A DNA stretch of 64,000 bases from Henckelia pumila. Lineage: Eukaryota > Streptophyta > Magnoliopsida > Lamiales > Gesneriaceae. Shown here one piece after another: positions 12,518-23,202 of this stretch; within the stretch, counting starts at the first letter, position 1, and every line of letters starts with the position of its first letter. The position numbers were made by a program, and so were the translations under genes. The notes under the pieces were generated by a model, which was not told where the DNA came from, did no database searches, and worked only from the letters and a program-made list of their open reading frames with translations. The stretch covers positions 25,716,622-25,780,621 of the forward strand of contig NC_133123.1 of the NCBI RefSeq assembly GCF_033568475.1. The letters are read 5' to 3'.

Positions 12518-13699
12518 CTAAAGAAGAAGAAAAACACTTAGCAGAGATGCACAAAGTCTAACAACAACCTTCACCAATATTTTCTCATTCCCAAGAATCC
12601 ATGTTGAAGCTGAGAAATCAACCTTGAACTTCATAGTCAAATTGGGATGCATAATGCCCCAGTGTTGCCCTGCTCCTCCTCTCATGGAAGCATAATCGTA
12701 TGTGCCATTCGCGCTGCTACCGTTGTTCTTGGAATCGATTTGGTCGAACAGCTCGTAGATGTATGCCTGAGTCACCCCTTCTTTTCTCAAAGGCGTGCCT
12801 AAGCCGGACCTCAAGTGCTTCACCAACCCCTTCAAGTACATCTCTGCATAGTTTCCTGCGGCTCTAGCTTCGGCTTCACTCGGCCACCCGGTCTCGGTCA
12901 CGATCACTGGGATATTCTCCTGCCAGGCAACTGCCATTGCTGCGATAACAGCGTCCACCATCATGTCGAATAGATTCCGGTAACGGACTCCTGTGACAAC
13001 GTCGTCCCGGAAATTGAACGGGTTTTCTTGGAACAGAGCAAACCCAATTGGTATTTCGGAGTTGATTCTGTAGATATTGTAAGGGTAAAGATTGATCAAC
13101 AAGGATGAGTTGGTTTCTTCCAAGAACTGAAGCAGCGGCCTGAGGAGCAGAGAACTGATGGGTTCTTGGAATTCGGCGGCGGAAGGGGGGAACGAAGTCG
13201 TCATTATTTCGACGAAAGAGAAGGCGGTGGAAACAGGTATGGTGTGAACCCCGAGGTCCCGCAGAGAGAGATGGAGGTTCTGCATGGCGGAAAGGAGGAT
13301 AGAAGAAGGATCCATCGTGGAATACGTGGCGGCAGCATCGGTGATTGCGTCGGAACCGACGGAGATGAGAGAAATCCGGGTACGAGGATAGTATGGGATG
13401 ACATGGGAGTACAGCCAGAGGTCTGCGGCGGAGCGATTGGCGGCGAAAGAAGGAATCAGGTGGTTAGGGACGGAGAGCAGGAGGCTGATGTTGGTGTAGG
13501 CGAAGGAGCGGACTGCGGATGGGCTGGGGTTCAAGAGGCGAACGGCGGAGATCTTAAGGGACTGGAGTGCCGGGACTACGTGCTCCGGCGGTGGGACGTC
13601 GGGGGTCATGGTGTCGTATGTTACTCCGACGGTTGTGGCGGCGGCGGAGGTGGCGTGGAGGAGGAGCAAGAGAGCGGAGATGAAGAAAGGGAAGTTCAT
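12518..13699 (-). CDS. GH17 beta-1,3-glucanase-like, probably GPI-anchored, catalytic acid changed
   Basis: A single 393-residue intronless frame of glycoside hydrolase family 17, the plant endo-1,3-beta-glucanases that act on callose in the wall. A signal peptide covers about residues 1-20 (FFISALLLLL). The mature domain starts VGVTYDT. Family blocks seen include AVRLLNPSP, SFPPSAAEF, INLYPYNIY and VTETGWPS with nucleophile Glu269. The C-terminal hydrophobic tail (VVRLCASLLSVFLLL) suggests GPI attachment. No X8/CBM43 domain is present. The block that normally reads VGNE, with the acid/base Glu, reads VGSD here (Asp117), so activity may be reduced or lost. Several N-glycosylation sequons are present (NIS at 70, NSS, NGS, NLT). 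The start ATG directly precedes the signal peptide. The family call is firm; enzymatic activity is uncertain. Confidence 0.88.
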   Translation of the reverse strand: MNFPFFISALLLLLHATSAAATTVGVTYDTMTPDVPPPEHVVPALQSLKISAVRLLNPSPSAVRSFAYTNISLLLSVPNHLIPSFAANRSAADLWLYSHVIPYYPRTRISLISVGSDAITDAAATYSTMDPSSILLSAMQNLHLSLRDLGVHTIPVSTAFSFVEIMTTSFPPSAAEFQEPISSLLLRPLLQFLEETNSSLLINLYPYNIYRINSEIPIGFALFQENPFNFRDDVVTGVRYRNLFDMMVDAVIAAMAVAWQENIPVIVTETGWPSEAEARAAGNYAEMYLKGLVKHLRSGLGTPLRKEGVTQAYIYELFDQIDSKNNGSSANGTYDYASMRGGAGQHWGIMHPNLTMKFKVDFSASTWILGNEKILVKVVVRLCASLLSVFLLL

Positions 13700-15683
13700 G
13701 TTGCAGAGAAGTTGGGAGCTGCGGATTCTGTTATGTTCGTTACGGGGAAAGAAGATGCCCTCCTAATTATTATTATTGTTTTTTTTTTTTAAATTTTCCT
13801 CAAATTTATTAAATTATAATTTTCGAAATTATTTAAATTTTCTCATTCCCACCAAATATTTTCTTGAACATTTTGAGGAAAAAGGTTACAAATTAAATTA
13901 TTTACATAAATATTTCAAAAAAAAATTTATTTACATAATATTAATATAATAATGTACTTTCAACAATAAAAGTATCCTCAAAAGTATTATTGGTTGTAAT
14001 CAATCGAAATCGTATTTTGTATCGAAATTTTTGTAAATTAATCTATGTATAACTTATTCCAATTAATTTTTCGTCTTATTTTCGTCATATTATTTATCTA
14101 TTTATTAATTAATAATTTTACATCAATTAAAATCAAATAAATTATAATCTATCCATCAAATCAAATAACGTATTAACTATTTTTTCTTATTTATTTTTAA
14201 TTTACATTATATTACTTATCTATGGATTACTTATCCTATCACTCAAACCAAACGGTGCCTTAAAAGTATTGAATATGACATTAATAAAAACATACCATTG
14301 ATTAGATATTTAGATTCAAAATTTGATGATCGATGATTCAACTTTCAAGTTACGTTATACTAATTGATAAGAGTTTTAGAAAAATTATTTTATTTTCAGA
14401 TTAGTCCATGTGTCAATCGTTTTAATATGGTACATTTTTAAAAGAGGACATAACAATTTTGTCATATTATTTGCACGATTTTCATTTTTATTATAATGGT
14501 TGATCAATTCATGTTATTATACACGGCTAGCAATGTCTCACATCACAATTCACATCACCAATTTTCGGATCATGTATATGTTCAGGGAAATTGAATAAAA
14601 TTGGGAAAAATTAGTGTATTGAGACCATGAATTGTGAAAAACGTGGAAATTATATATAAGATCAAAAATATAATTTTTAGGGTTTTTTTTAGAATATAAT
14701 ATACTCGATAAAATTCAAGTAATATATATTCAAATAATTGTTTATGCGAACGTACGTGCATGAAGTTCCGGCACTCATCGAGTTTAGGCCTTGACTTTTT
14801 TTATAATCAGAGTAATTTGGTCCGGCACTCGTCAAGTTACAATGATTTAGGTCCTATTTGTGATTTTACTTTTAAATCTTATTAATGAAAAACCTAATTA
14901 AGCCTTGATTTTATTATAATTTGAGCGATTTGGTAAGTCATCATAAGCGAACTGTGTGATATAAAAAAAAAAAGATATTTCAATGCACAACACCAATGTT
15001 GTTTCTCTCTCCATAGCAGATGATCTTTTTCGAAAAAAAATGATCAACCCAAGATTGACCATATTGAACCCGAAAAAGATTATTTTGTACGACTAATGTT
15101 GACATTTGGGATGTATATATGGTGCTTATAATTTTTACGTAAATCAACTATTTTGGTCACTTTTGACATTTCTTCTATTTGTAATAAAAAAAAATTAAGG
15201 GAACTTTGAAAAAGTTATATAATTTTCATTTCCATAAAAGGATTTGGTTAAAATGATCCAAATTCAAAGTAGACTACATAATTTTGTTGGAACCAAAGCT
15301 GTCTCTTGAATTCATCCTTGTTAACTCAGACCAGTTGTTATATATGTCATATTAATATAATTTACAAATCAAGAATCCATTTATTAATTGTTTCTTAGGA
15401 TACTTTCACAAGAAATATGGCAGCATTCAGAAATGAAGTGTTTTTAAGTATTATGAAGAAATTGGAATTCATTCAGAATTACATTTGCAAGAGAGATTCA
15501 TTTTCTGTTTGGAAGCTGAAACATTCATGGATATGGTACGTTACTTTAATTTAGCTTGGTCAATGAATCCAAATTAAGAAAAATCGAAGAAAATAGCCAA
15601 ATTCGTCATGCAAGTACTTGAAATATTTTGGATTTTGATGTTTGTTTGTTTGTTTTTTTTCTTAGTTTTATCAAACTGGTGTT
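13700..15683. other. AT-rich intergenic region with one MITE-like repeat
   Basis: This is the upstream region of the GH17 gene and, at the far end, the upstream region of the Bet v1-like gene. It is AT-rich and holds copy 2 of the dispersed repeat at 13,995-14,265. An open stretch from ATG 15417 (MAAFRNEVFLSIMKK..., about 40 codons to a possible donor near 15534) could be a 5' exon of the next gene, but this is not supported by any family I know. Confidence 0.4.
13995..14265. repeat. Dispersed AT-rich MITE-like repeat, copy 2
   Basis: Same family as 3655-4005 and 41,945-42,297. It shares TTTTCGTC.TATTATTTAT, TTTACATCAATTAA, ATCTATCCATCAAATCAAAT, ACATTATATTACTTATC and the end CAAACCAAACGGT. 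It is shorter than the other copies because of internal deletions. Confidence 0.55.
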
Positions 15684-16208
15684 ATGATAGTGTGTAATTC
15701 GTATATTGCTGATATGGTGTTACAGACAAATGAGTTAGGAAACAAGAAATGGCGCGGATCGGTGGGAGGAATCGTCGATGCCTCGATAGACGAGGTATGG
15801 AACATAGTGTCCAAAAGCAGCAAACTACAGGAATGGATGCCAATGATCGAGAACTGCAACGATATAGCCGGAGAGGAAGGCGTCCCCGGCTACATCCGAC
15901 TAGTGTCGGGTTTCATGTTCCCCCAAAAAGATGGCGATAGGTCATGGATCAAAGAAAGGCTAGTGTTCTTGGATTCTTTATCTCACAGCTATGTTTACAG
16001 GATGGAAGCAAGTAATGTAGGCCTAGATGGATCTTCCAACTCGTTGAAGCTCATCGATTATGGCGACGACACGACTCTGATCGACTGGAAATTCGAGATA
16101 AATCCGGTGGAAGGTGTATCAGAGGACTGCATTGTAGATTTCATGGGGTATTTTTATAAATCATGTATTAATAAAATCCATGGTGCTATTGAAGCTTCCT
16201 CCATGTAA
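15684..16208 (+). CDS. Lachrymatory-factor-synthase-like / polyketide cyclase (Bet v1 fold) protein
   Basis: A small protein of the START/Bet v1-like superfamily, in the plant group annotated as lachrymatory-factor synthase-like or polyketide cyclase/dehydrase. These bind small hydrophobic ligands in a single-domain pocket; outside Allium the function is unknown. Family blocks are KKWRGSVGGIVDAS, EVWNIVSKSSKLQEWMP, EGVPGYIRLV, WIKERLVFLD and TTLIDWKFEINPVEG. The frame gives 174 residues from ATG 15684, or 164 from ATG 15714 (MVLQTNELGNKKW). The second start fits the family length better. Sequence before 15732 (GTTACAG/ACA) could also be an intron end with an upstream exon. The copia element starts 488 bp downstream. 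No frameshift was seen. Confidence 0.75.
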   Translation: MIVCNSYIADMVLQTNELGNKKWRGSVGGIVDASIDEVWNIVSKSSKLQEWMPMIENCNDIAGEEGVPGYIRLVSGFMFPQKDGDRSWIKERLVFLDSLSHSYVYRMEASNVGLDGSSNSLKLIDYGDDTTLIDWKFEINPVEGVSEDCIVDFMGYFYKSCINKIHGAIEASSM

Positions 16209-16690
16209 CAATGTTGGCATATCCTAACAATGTCGTCGGGTAGTATAAAAAAATTTAAAACAAAAAAAATTGGGTATCCGATACCCGGTCAAATTTTTGG
16301 GAAAAAAACTCACACCAAACCCGAACCAAACATTTTGATTAAAAAAATAAAAATAAAATAAAAAATCCGACCGGAGTCGATACCTTAATCCGAACGTCCA
16401 CCTAACATGCATGTTGGGTACGTAACACAATCGAAATATGACACTTGAGCTGTTGTATGGTTTAAAATATTTGAGTTTCACGATTACCACCATCTATAAC
16501 TTTTTTATAAAGCGACAAACGATGAGTTCTACAACACGTGGAAAATAGTAGAATTGGTCTTATAGTTGATCTCATTTTGTTTTTGTTACTATATGATTAA
16601 TCAAAATTGAATTTTTAGTGATATATTAAATGATGTTTTTGTTACATCATTGTTAACGTGTCATCGGATATTGCTAACATCTCCAACGAC
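16209..16690. other. Intergenic segment before the copia element
   Basis: This is 3' flanking sequence of the Bet v1-like gene. It contains a palindromic GGGTATCCGATACCC (16,272-16,286), and ACCCGGTC and CCGACCGGAGTCG nearby. These may be part of a degenerate inverted-repeat element. No coding sequence was found. Confidence 0.4.
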
Positions 16691-16695
16691 GCATT
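16691..16695 (+). repeat. Target site duplication (left) of copia element, GCATT
   Basis: GCATT directly precedes the 5' LTR and is repeated exactly at 31,586-31,590 directly after the 3' LTR. This defines one insertion event. Confidence 0.95.
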
Positions 16696-16880
16696 TGTTA
16701 GATTATATTAGATTATATTATTATTATTAGGCTTTTTTATTTATTAGCTAATAAGGATAGAGCAGTCTTTTTATTGTTTGCTTGTATTTAATCTAACTAT
16801 ATAAACATCTTGTTGTGTAACTTTTATACACAATTTTTCATGATATAGAAAACCTAGTTTTCTCTCCTTTAATTTCTACA
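16696..16880 (+). repeat. 5' LTR of copia element
   Basis: Runs TGTTAG...CTACA, 185 bp, and matches 31,398-31,585. It contains a TATA-like CTATATAAAC at about 16,797, which is probably its core promoter. Confidence 0.95.
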
Positions 16881-16892
16881 TGGTATCAAAGC
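16881..16892 (+). other. Primer binding site of copia element
   Basis: TGGTATCAAAGC directly follows the 5' LTR. It resembles the usual plant PBS complementary to the 3' end of initiator tRNA-Met (TGGTATCAGAGC) with one difference. Confidence 0.9.
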
Positions 16893-17029
16893 TTCCATAT
16901 CTATGGATTTCGATCGTTTGATTGTAGGACTGTTAATCTCGTCCACAGCTTTCGCGGATCGAACTCTGCGGTGAGTTCGCTGGGGGGTGCTTCCTATTTG
17001 GTTGTCCGTGCACACTGTTTGTTGTCACC

Positions 17030-20000
17030 ATGGCTGGTCGTAAAGATGATTCACTTCAATCGATTAGTGTCCAATTGGATGGAAAAAATTATTCGTATTG
17101 GGCCTATGTTATGAAGAATTTCTTGCGGGGAAAATCTATGTGGGGTTATGTTATTGGTGTGTGTGTTAAACCTGCTGACATCAAAGCTGCTGATTATGCA
17201 AAGTCGTTGGATACTTGGGAGGCCGATAATGCGAAGATTATAACGTGGATCAATAATTCTGTTACACACTCCATTGGTGCTCAGCTGGCCAAATATGAGA
17301 CTGCCAAACAGGTTTGGGATCATCTGTCAAAATTGTACACACAATCTAACTTTGCCAAACAATATCAATTGGAAGCAGATATTCGTGCTCTTCGGCAGAG
17401 AGATATGGACATCCAAGATTTTTATTCTGCCATGTCTGAACTATGGGACCAGTTGGCACTCACAGAATCTTCAGAATTGCAAGCATTCCCGGCTTACGTC
17501 ACTCATAGAGAAGAAAAACGTCTGGTCCAATTTTTTATGGCTCTTCGTGATGATTTTGAAGGATTGTGTGGGACAATCTTGCATCGTAGTCCTCTTCCTT
17601 CCATTGATTCGGTGGTACATGAATTGCTTGCTGAGGAGATTCGCTTTAAGTCTCAAGCTGATAAGGGGACTCCTGTCCCCTCTACGCCATCTGTTTTTGC
17701 CGCACCACAGCGCCCTCTGCCTCATAACCAAAATCGGTCTACTTTGAAGATTTCTACTGATGAGTGTGCTTATTGCAAAGAAAAGGGACATTGGAAGTCA
17801 CAATGTCCACAATTGTTGAACAAAGGTAAACCATAGCCGCAGCAAAAGAAACGACCACCGCAACAACGACCTCAGCAGCCGTCCTTGCTACCTCAGAATG
17901 CTTCATGGAAACCTGGTACTCAACCACAACAGTTTCCATATCGACCACCACAGTCCAGTAATGCAGTGGCTGCCCCCTCTTTGGATCCGTATCTGTTTGA
18001 GCAGTTTCAGCAGTTCCTTGCTTCACAGTCCTCTGCCCATCCATCTGCCATGTCAGTCTCCTCTCATATAGGTTTGTCGTCATCTGCTCCTTCAAGTATA
18101 CCCTCATCCTTGTGGGTCTTGGATTCTGGTGCCTCCCACCATATGTCACCCCACTTGTCCTCCTTTGTCTCTTTTACTCCCAGTTCATCTATATCTGTTG
18201 CAACTGCTGATGGTACTGCTATGCCATTAGTAGGTGTTGGTTCCATTGTTAATTCTTGTTTGACTCTTACAGATGTTTACTATATTCCTAATCTCATTTT
18301 AAATCTTGTCTATGTTAGTCAATTATGTGAGTCTGGATACTTAGTCTATTTTTCTTCCTCCAATTGTTATGTTCAGGACCCGCAATCTCAGAGGCTGATT
18401 GGGACATGCCGTAGGCAAGGAGGACTCTATGTCTTGGATTATCTCAAAGTACCAGATGTTGCAGCTTCGAGTGTGGATTTATCTTCTTTTCGTTTGAGTC
18501 GTTTGTCTTCTGAGTTTTATTTGTGGCATTCTCGTTTAGGTCACGTTTCAGCGTCTCGTTTGCAGTTTTTAGCTTCTACAGGAGTCTTAGGATCTTTCAA
18601 AAGTTCTGATATTTCTGATTGTAGTGGTTGTAAACTGGCTAAATTCTCTGCTTTACCATTTAATAAAAGTATTTCATTTTCTTCTGCTCCATTTGATCTT
18701 ATTCATTCTGATGTGTGGGGACCCTCTCCTGTTTCTACAAAAGGGGGGTCACGATACTATGTTTAATTTATTGATGATTTCACTCGTTACTCTTGGATTT
18801 ATCTTATGAAACGTAGGACTGATTACCTTACTATTTTCAATAACTTTAGAGCTCTTGTGAAAACTCAACATTCTAGTGTCATAAAGTGCTTTCGTTGTGA
18901 TTTGGGGGGTGAATACACTTCGATCGAATTTTCCCGTTTACTGGCTTCTGATGGTACTATTCATCAAACCTCTTGTACGGATACTCCTGAACAAAATGGT
19001 GTAGCTGAAAGGAAACATAGGCATTTATTTGAAACAACTCGGTCATTTTTATTGTCTGCTAGTGTTCCTAGTGTCTTTTGGGGGGAAGCAATCCTTACCG
19101 CTGCTCACGTGATTAATAGAATTCCAACCTCACACAATTCAGGCTTGTCACCTTTTGAAAAATTATATGGGCATGCTCCTGACTATTCCTCTTTGCGTGT
19201 TTTTGGTTGTACTTGTTTCGTCCTACGTCCACATGTCGAGCATAATAAATTAGCCCCTCGGTCTGCTCTGTGTGTCTTTTTGGGTTATGGTGTTGGTCAA
19301 AAATGATATCGTTGCTATGATCCTGTTAGTCAAAAATTTTATATTTCTCGTCATGTTATGTTTCTTGAGCATATTTCATTCTTTTCTATTCCTGTTGGTT
19401 CACATAATATGACAAAGTCAGATCTTCTCTACATTGATCCCTTCGAAACTGATACTGAAGAAGCTTCACAAACAGCCCCTACTGGTAGCTCAACCGAATC
19501 TGGTACTGAGACACCTGCAACACCTCCTCCTACTTCTGTCACTACCCAATCATCTCCTGAGGTTGCAGATGATCCTTCAAGCCGTCGTCAATCTACTCGT
19601 GTTCGTAAGTCTTCTAAGCTACTAGATTTTGCTTACTCTTGCTATTCTCGTTCTTTTGCTTCATTTATTGCATCTGTTCGTTGTCTATCTGAGCATGTAT
19701 CCTATAGAGAAGCTGTTCATAACCCCGTTTGGCAGAATGCTATGGCCGAGGAACTGACTGCTCTGCATCAAACTCATACATGGGATTTGGTACCGCTGCC
19801 ACTAGGAAAACACACAATTGGTTCTCGTTGGGTCTATAAGATCAAAACTAAATCTGATGAGTCTATTGAACGATACAAAGCTCGTCTTGTTGCTAAAGGA
19901 TATTCTCAGGAGTATGGCATGAATTATGAGGAAACATTTGCCCCTGCTGCAAAAATGACGACTGTTTGTACTCTGATTGATGTTGCTTTTATTTGTCGAT

Positions 20001-20488
20001 GGAGAATATCTCATATGGATGTCAAGAATGCATTTCTTAATGGTGATCTGCATGAAGAAGTTTATATGACACCTCCTCCTGGTGTTCCTCACCAACCTGG
20101 TGAAGTTTGCAGGCGTCGTAAAGCACTTTATGGTCTCAAACAAGCACCCCGTGCTTGGTTTGAGAAGTTCTCTACAGTTATCACTTTGCTTGGTTTTCTG
20201 CCTAGTAATCATGATTCAGCATTGTTTGTTAAATGTACTAGTGCAGGTCGTATTCTCTTATCATTATATGTTGATGACATGATAATTACTGGTGATGATT
20301 CTGATGGAATTGCTTCTTTGAAGTCTGAGTTGGCTCGTTGTTTTGCTATGAAAGATTTGGGTATACTACGCTACTTTCTGGGCATTGAGGTCGCTTCTTC
20401 GCCAAAGAGTTATCTCTTATCTCAGTCAAAGTATATATCTGATCTGTTTGAGCGTGCACGTCTCACTGATAATAGAGTTGATGATACT
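17030..20488 (+). pseudogene. copia gag-pol, first part (gag, protease, integrase, RT), with nonsense codons
   Basis: One reading frame broken by stops at 17,834 (TAG, after the zinc knuckle), 18,764 (TAA, inside integrase before FIDDF) and 19,304 (TGA, late integrase). Segments in order are: a Gag domain from MAGRKDD with CCHC knuckle CAYCKEKGHWKSQCP; aspartic protease WVLDSGASHHMS; the pre-integrase motif LWHSRLGHVS; an integrase core with HSDVWGP and TPEQNGVAERK; and RT with GSRWVYKIK, MDVKNAFLNGDL, LYGLKQAPRAW and the active site YVDDM. The frame is cut at 20,488 by the gypsy insertion and resumes at 30,653. The element cannot make functional protein as it stands. Confidence 0.93.
20484..20488 (+). 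repeat. Target site duplication (left) of gypsy element, ATACT
   Basis: ATACT in the copia coding region is repeated at 30,648-30,652 on the other side of the gypsy element. Confidence 0.9.
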
Positions 20489-23157
20489 TGAAACGACCCT
20501 AGCTCTATAATTAATAAATAAATATGCGGAATTTTTTTTTTTTATTTACTTACTAAATAAAATATGTACATATATGCCCATACATATATGCACAGAATAA
20601 AAAGATTTAAAAATAAATAAATAATCAAATACTTAAATAAAAATGCCTTCTTTAAATAAAATAAATATCTGAGTCAAACATTTAATTAAAAATACTGCAT
20701 AAATAAAATGATTAAAGTTTGCATGCACTGACAATATTCAATAAAATATTCAAAACGCACAACCACTGAAAAATAATATAAAATGTGTAACGTGCTGACA
20801 TAAACAAAAACATGCAATGTGACTCAGACATCTATCACGGTCACGGGGTCACTGCATGCCCGCTCATACATCCTCGCCTCCGGTGGGTACAACCTCATCC
20901 TCAACGTACTCACCTGCACCATACCAGTGTAGTGAGCCTAGAGGCCCAACATGCTAACATAACAAGGGTTTAAAATAATTTAAAACAATTAAATACTAAT
21001 ACATACATATACATGAATGAGCATGCTTGAAAATTTCATAACATAACATAACTTAACTTAACTTAAATAACATAGACATACATAATACATAACATTGTTG
21101 AGCAAGGTAATTTTCTAACATCGCATGGTTGTATCCGTAGTGTAACCTTAAATCATATATTAAATACTGATCAGCGTGGAAACCAACGTACGTGGCGGTG
21201 ACGAATCACCTCTTAAATTGGCAGTAAACTGCCCTTCAATAGTTCACATATGGGGACGAATCCCCCTTAAATTGTCACACTACTTCAACTTCCAACATAA
21301 AATATTTTATTATTGCTCAACCTTAAACATTTAATTATGCATAAAATTATTTCATGAATGCATGTACTTAATTAAAATGTGTGTCCTTCATATATATTTA
21401 ATTTAAATTTCTTACTAACATATAAATATTAAAATAACTTCAATGCATAAAAATAATTAAATATATAATCAGGACACATGCAATTTTCTCATGGATGGTC
21501 CTGGATTGCTGGCCCTAACACTCAAGCCCAATTACTTAAATCTGGCCCATTAAAATACTTAAACCCAATAAAATTGTTCTAAGCCCAATTAAAATAATTT
21601 AAAGCCCATAAAACATTCTAAGCCCAATAACAACTTAAATTGGCCCAATGGGCTCAAAAGCCCAAAGACTGGCCCAATAACTTTTATGGGCTCAAAAGCC
21701 CATAAAATTAATGGACTAACTTAATTAAAATTTTAAAAGCCCAAATAAAATTATTTGGGAGTCCAAATAATTTTATTTCAAATTAATTGGCCCAAAAACC
21801 CATTAATTCATAAAATATTTTAAAAATAAAAAGACTCGAGCCCGGCCCACTAAGCCTGGACCCGGACTCACTTAACCCGACCCACGACCCACTGACTTGA
21901 CCCGGACCCAAGAACCCGACCCGAACCCAGCCCTAACCCTAAACCCGAAACTCACCCTCTCCTCTCCTTCTCGATCGCCGCGTGCAGCAGCCCTTCTAGG
22001 GCTGCTGCCGCCCTGCTTCGGCCACCCCTGGCCGGAGCCCCGCCGCCCAGACGTAGCCCACGTCTGGGCGGTCCTAACCTAACCAAGACCCCGACCCCAT
22101 GTAGCCTGAACCGCCAAGGCCGAGCCCCCTTCCCTGAAACCCTAATCCTGCGCCTCATGGAGGCCGATCGAGCCTAGCTTGCTTCCTGGGCTCATTTGGC
22201 TCAAACCAACCGAGCCACTCGAGCCTAGACACCCCTTAAACATCCTAGGGACCTTGACCAGCCGTTGCACGATCCATGGCTAAGGAAAAAAAATGAGTGT
22301 ATGTCAAACAAAGTGAGAAAAATGTGAGATGCTCAACCATCCCTAGCCTTTTCTGAAAAATTTCTGAAGGTCTTGATGCATACACAACACACACATATAT
22401 TTCACTGATATGGCACGAAAATAAGGGAAAGAAAACATGCCTTTCACCGGAAACGAAGAGAAAAACGAGCGTGGGACGATTCCGGGACGACGGGGGCGAT
22501 GACAACCGACTTGGACCTTCAAAAACCGAGGCTATGGTGCTCTTTCTTGTGGGAAGCCGATGAAGATGGTGAATGGAAGGGAGGGAGGCGGCTAAGAGGG
22601 GTAATCGGTTAAGGGTTTGGGGTAGATTAGGTTAGAGTTTTTATTTTAATAAAAATAGGTTTTTAGGATAATTAAAATATATAAATAAGGGTTTTTAAAT
22701 TCAAAATATATAACTTAAAACTCTAACTAACAATTAAAATCTGATAATAAATTTAACAATCCCGAAATACATAATTAAGGGAATTTTAAAAATACTAAAA
22801 AGTCAATATTTTGGCTTATTTTGAATAAAAATGGACTCCTAAAATTATATAAAATTAAATACTAAAAATTTTGAGATAATAAAACTCAAAATAATATTTT
22901 AGGGCTCTAAAAAGGCTCATGAAATTAATTGACTAGAAAGTTGTCATCTCGTCCGTCCACGGTCCCGTCTACGCGATAAAATAATTAAAATACTAAAAAT
23001 CATAAAATCACTAATTATGGGTTAAATGCTTAAAAATAAATTTAAATCATGCACAAATAATTCACATAATTATTTAACCCATAAATCTAAAATTTACATA
23101 ATTAAATATCCTAATTATGCATGCGGATTTACGTATTTAAAAATACTGGGTGTTACA
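20489..23157 (-). repeat. 3' LTR of gypsy element (left copy)
   Basis: 2669 bp reading TGAAACG...GTTACA on the plus strand, which is TGTAAC...TTTCA in the element's sense. It has a 22-bp segment near 21,975-21,996 and a 6-bp segment near 20,955 that the other LTR lacks. It contains a telomere-like CCCTAACCCTAAACCC at 21,931-21,946 and a GC-rich block at about 21,840-22,230. The small open frames in it are not genes. Confidence 0.95.
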
Positions 23158-23172
23158 ATTCTCTCCCCCTTA
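23158..23172 (-). other. Polypurine tract of gypsy element
   Basis: On the minus strand TAAGGGGGAGAGAAT directly abuts the TGTAAC start of the 3' LTR, as expected for the plus-strand priming site. Confidence 0.85.
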
Positions 23173-23202
23173 AATTGAATTTCGTCCTCGAAATTAAAGT
23201 AC

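Noticed and set aside
13166-13792. 208-codon plus-strand open frame
   Set aside because: It lies antisense to the GH17 gene. Its Gly/Arg/Glu-rich composition is the shadow of a GC-biased coding strand, and it has no domain.
22245-22505. 86-codon minus-strand frame repeated at 29,736-29,996
   Set aside because: It is duplicated only because it lies in the two gypsy LTRs. No domain, so not called a gene.
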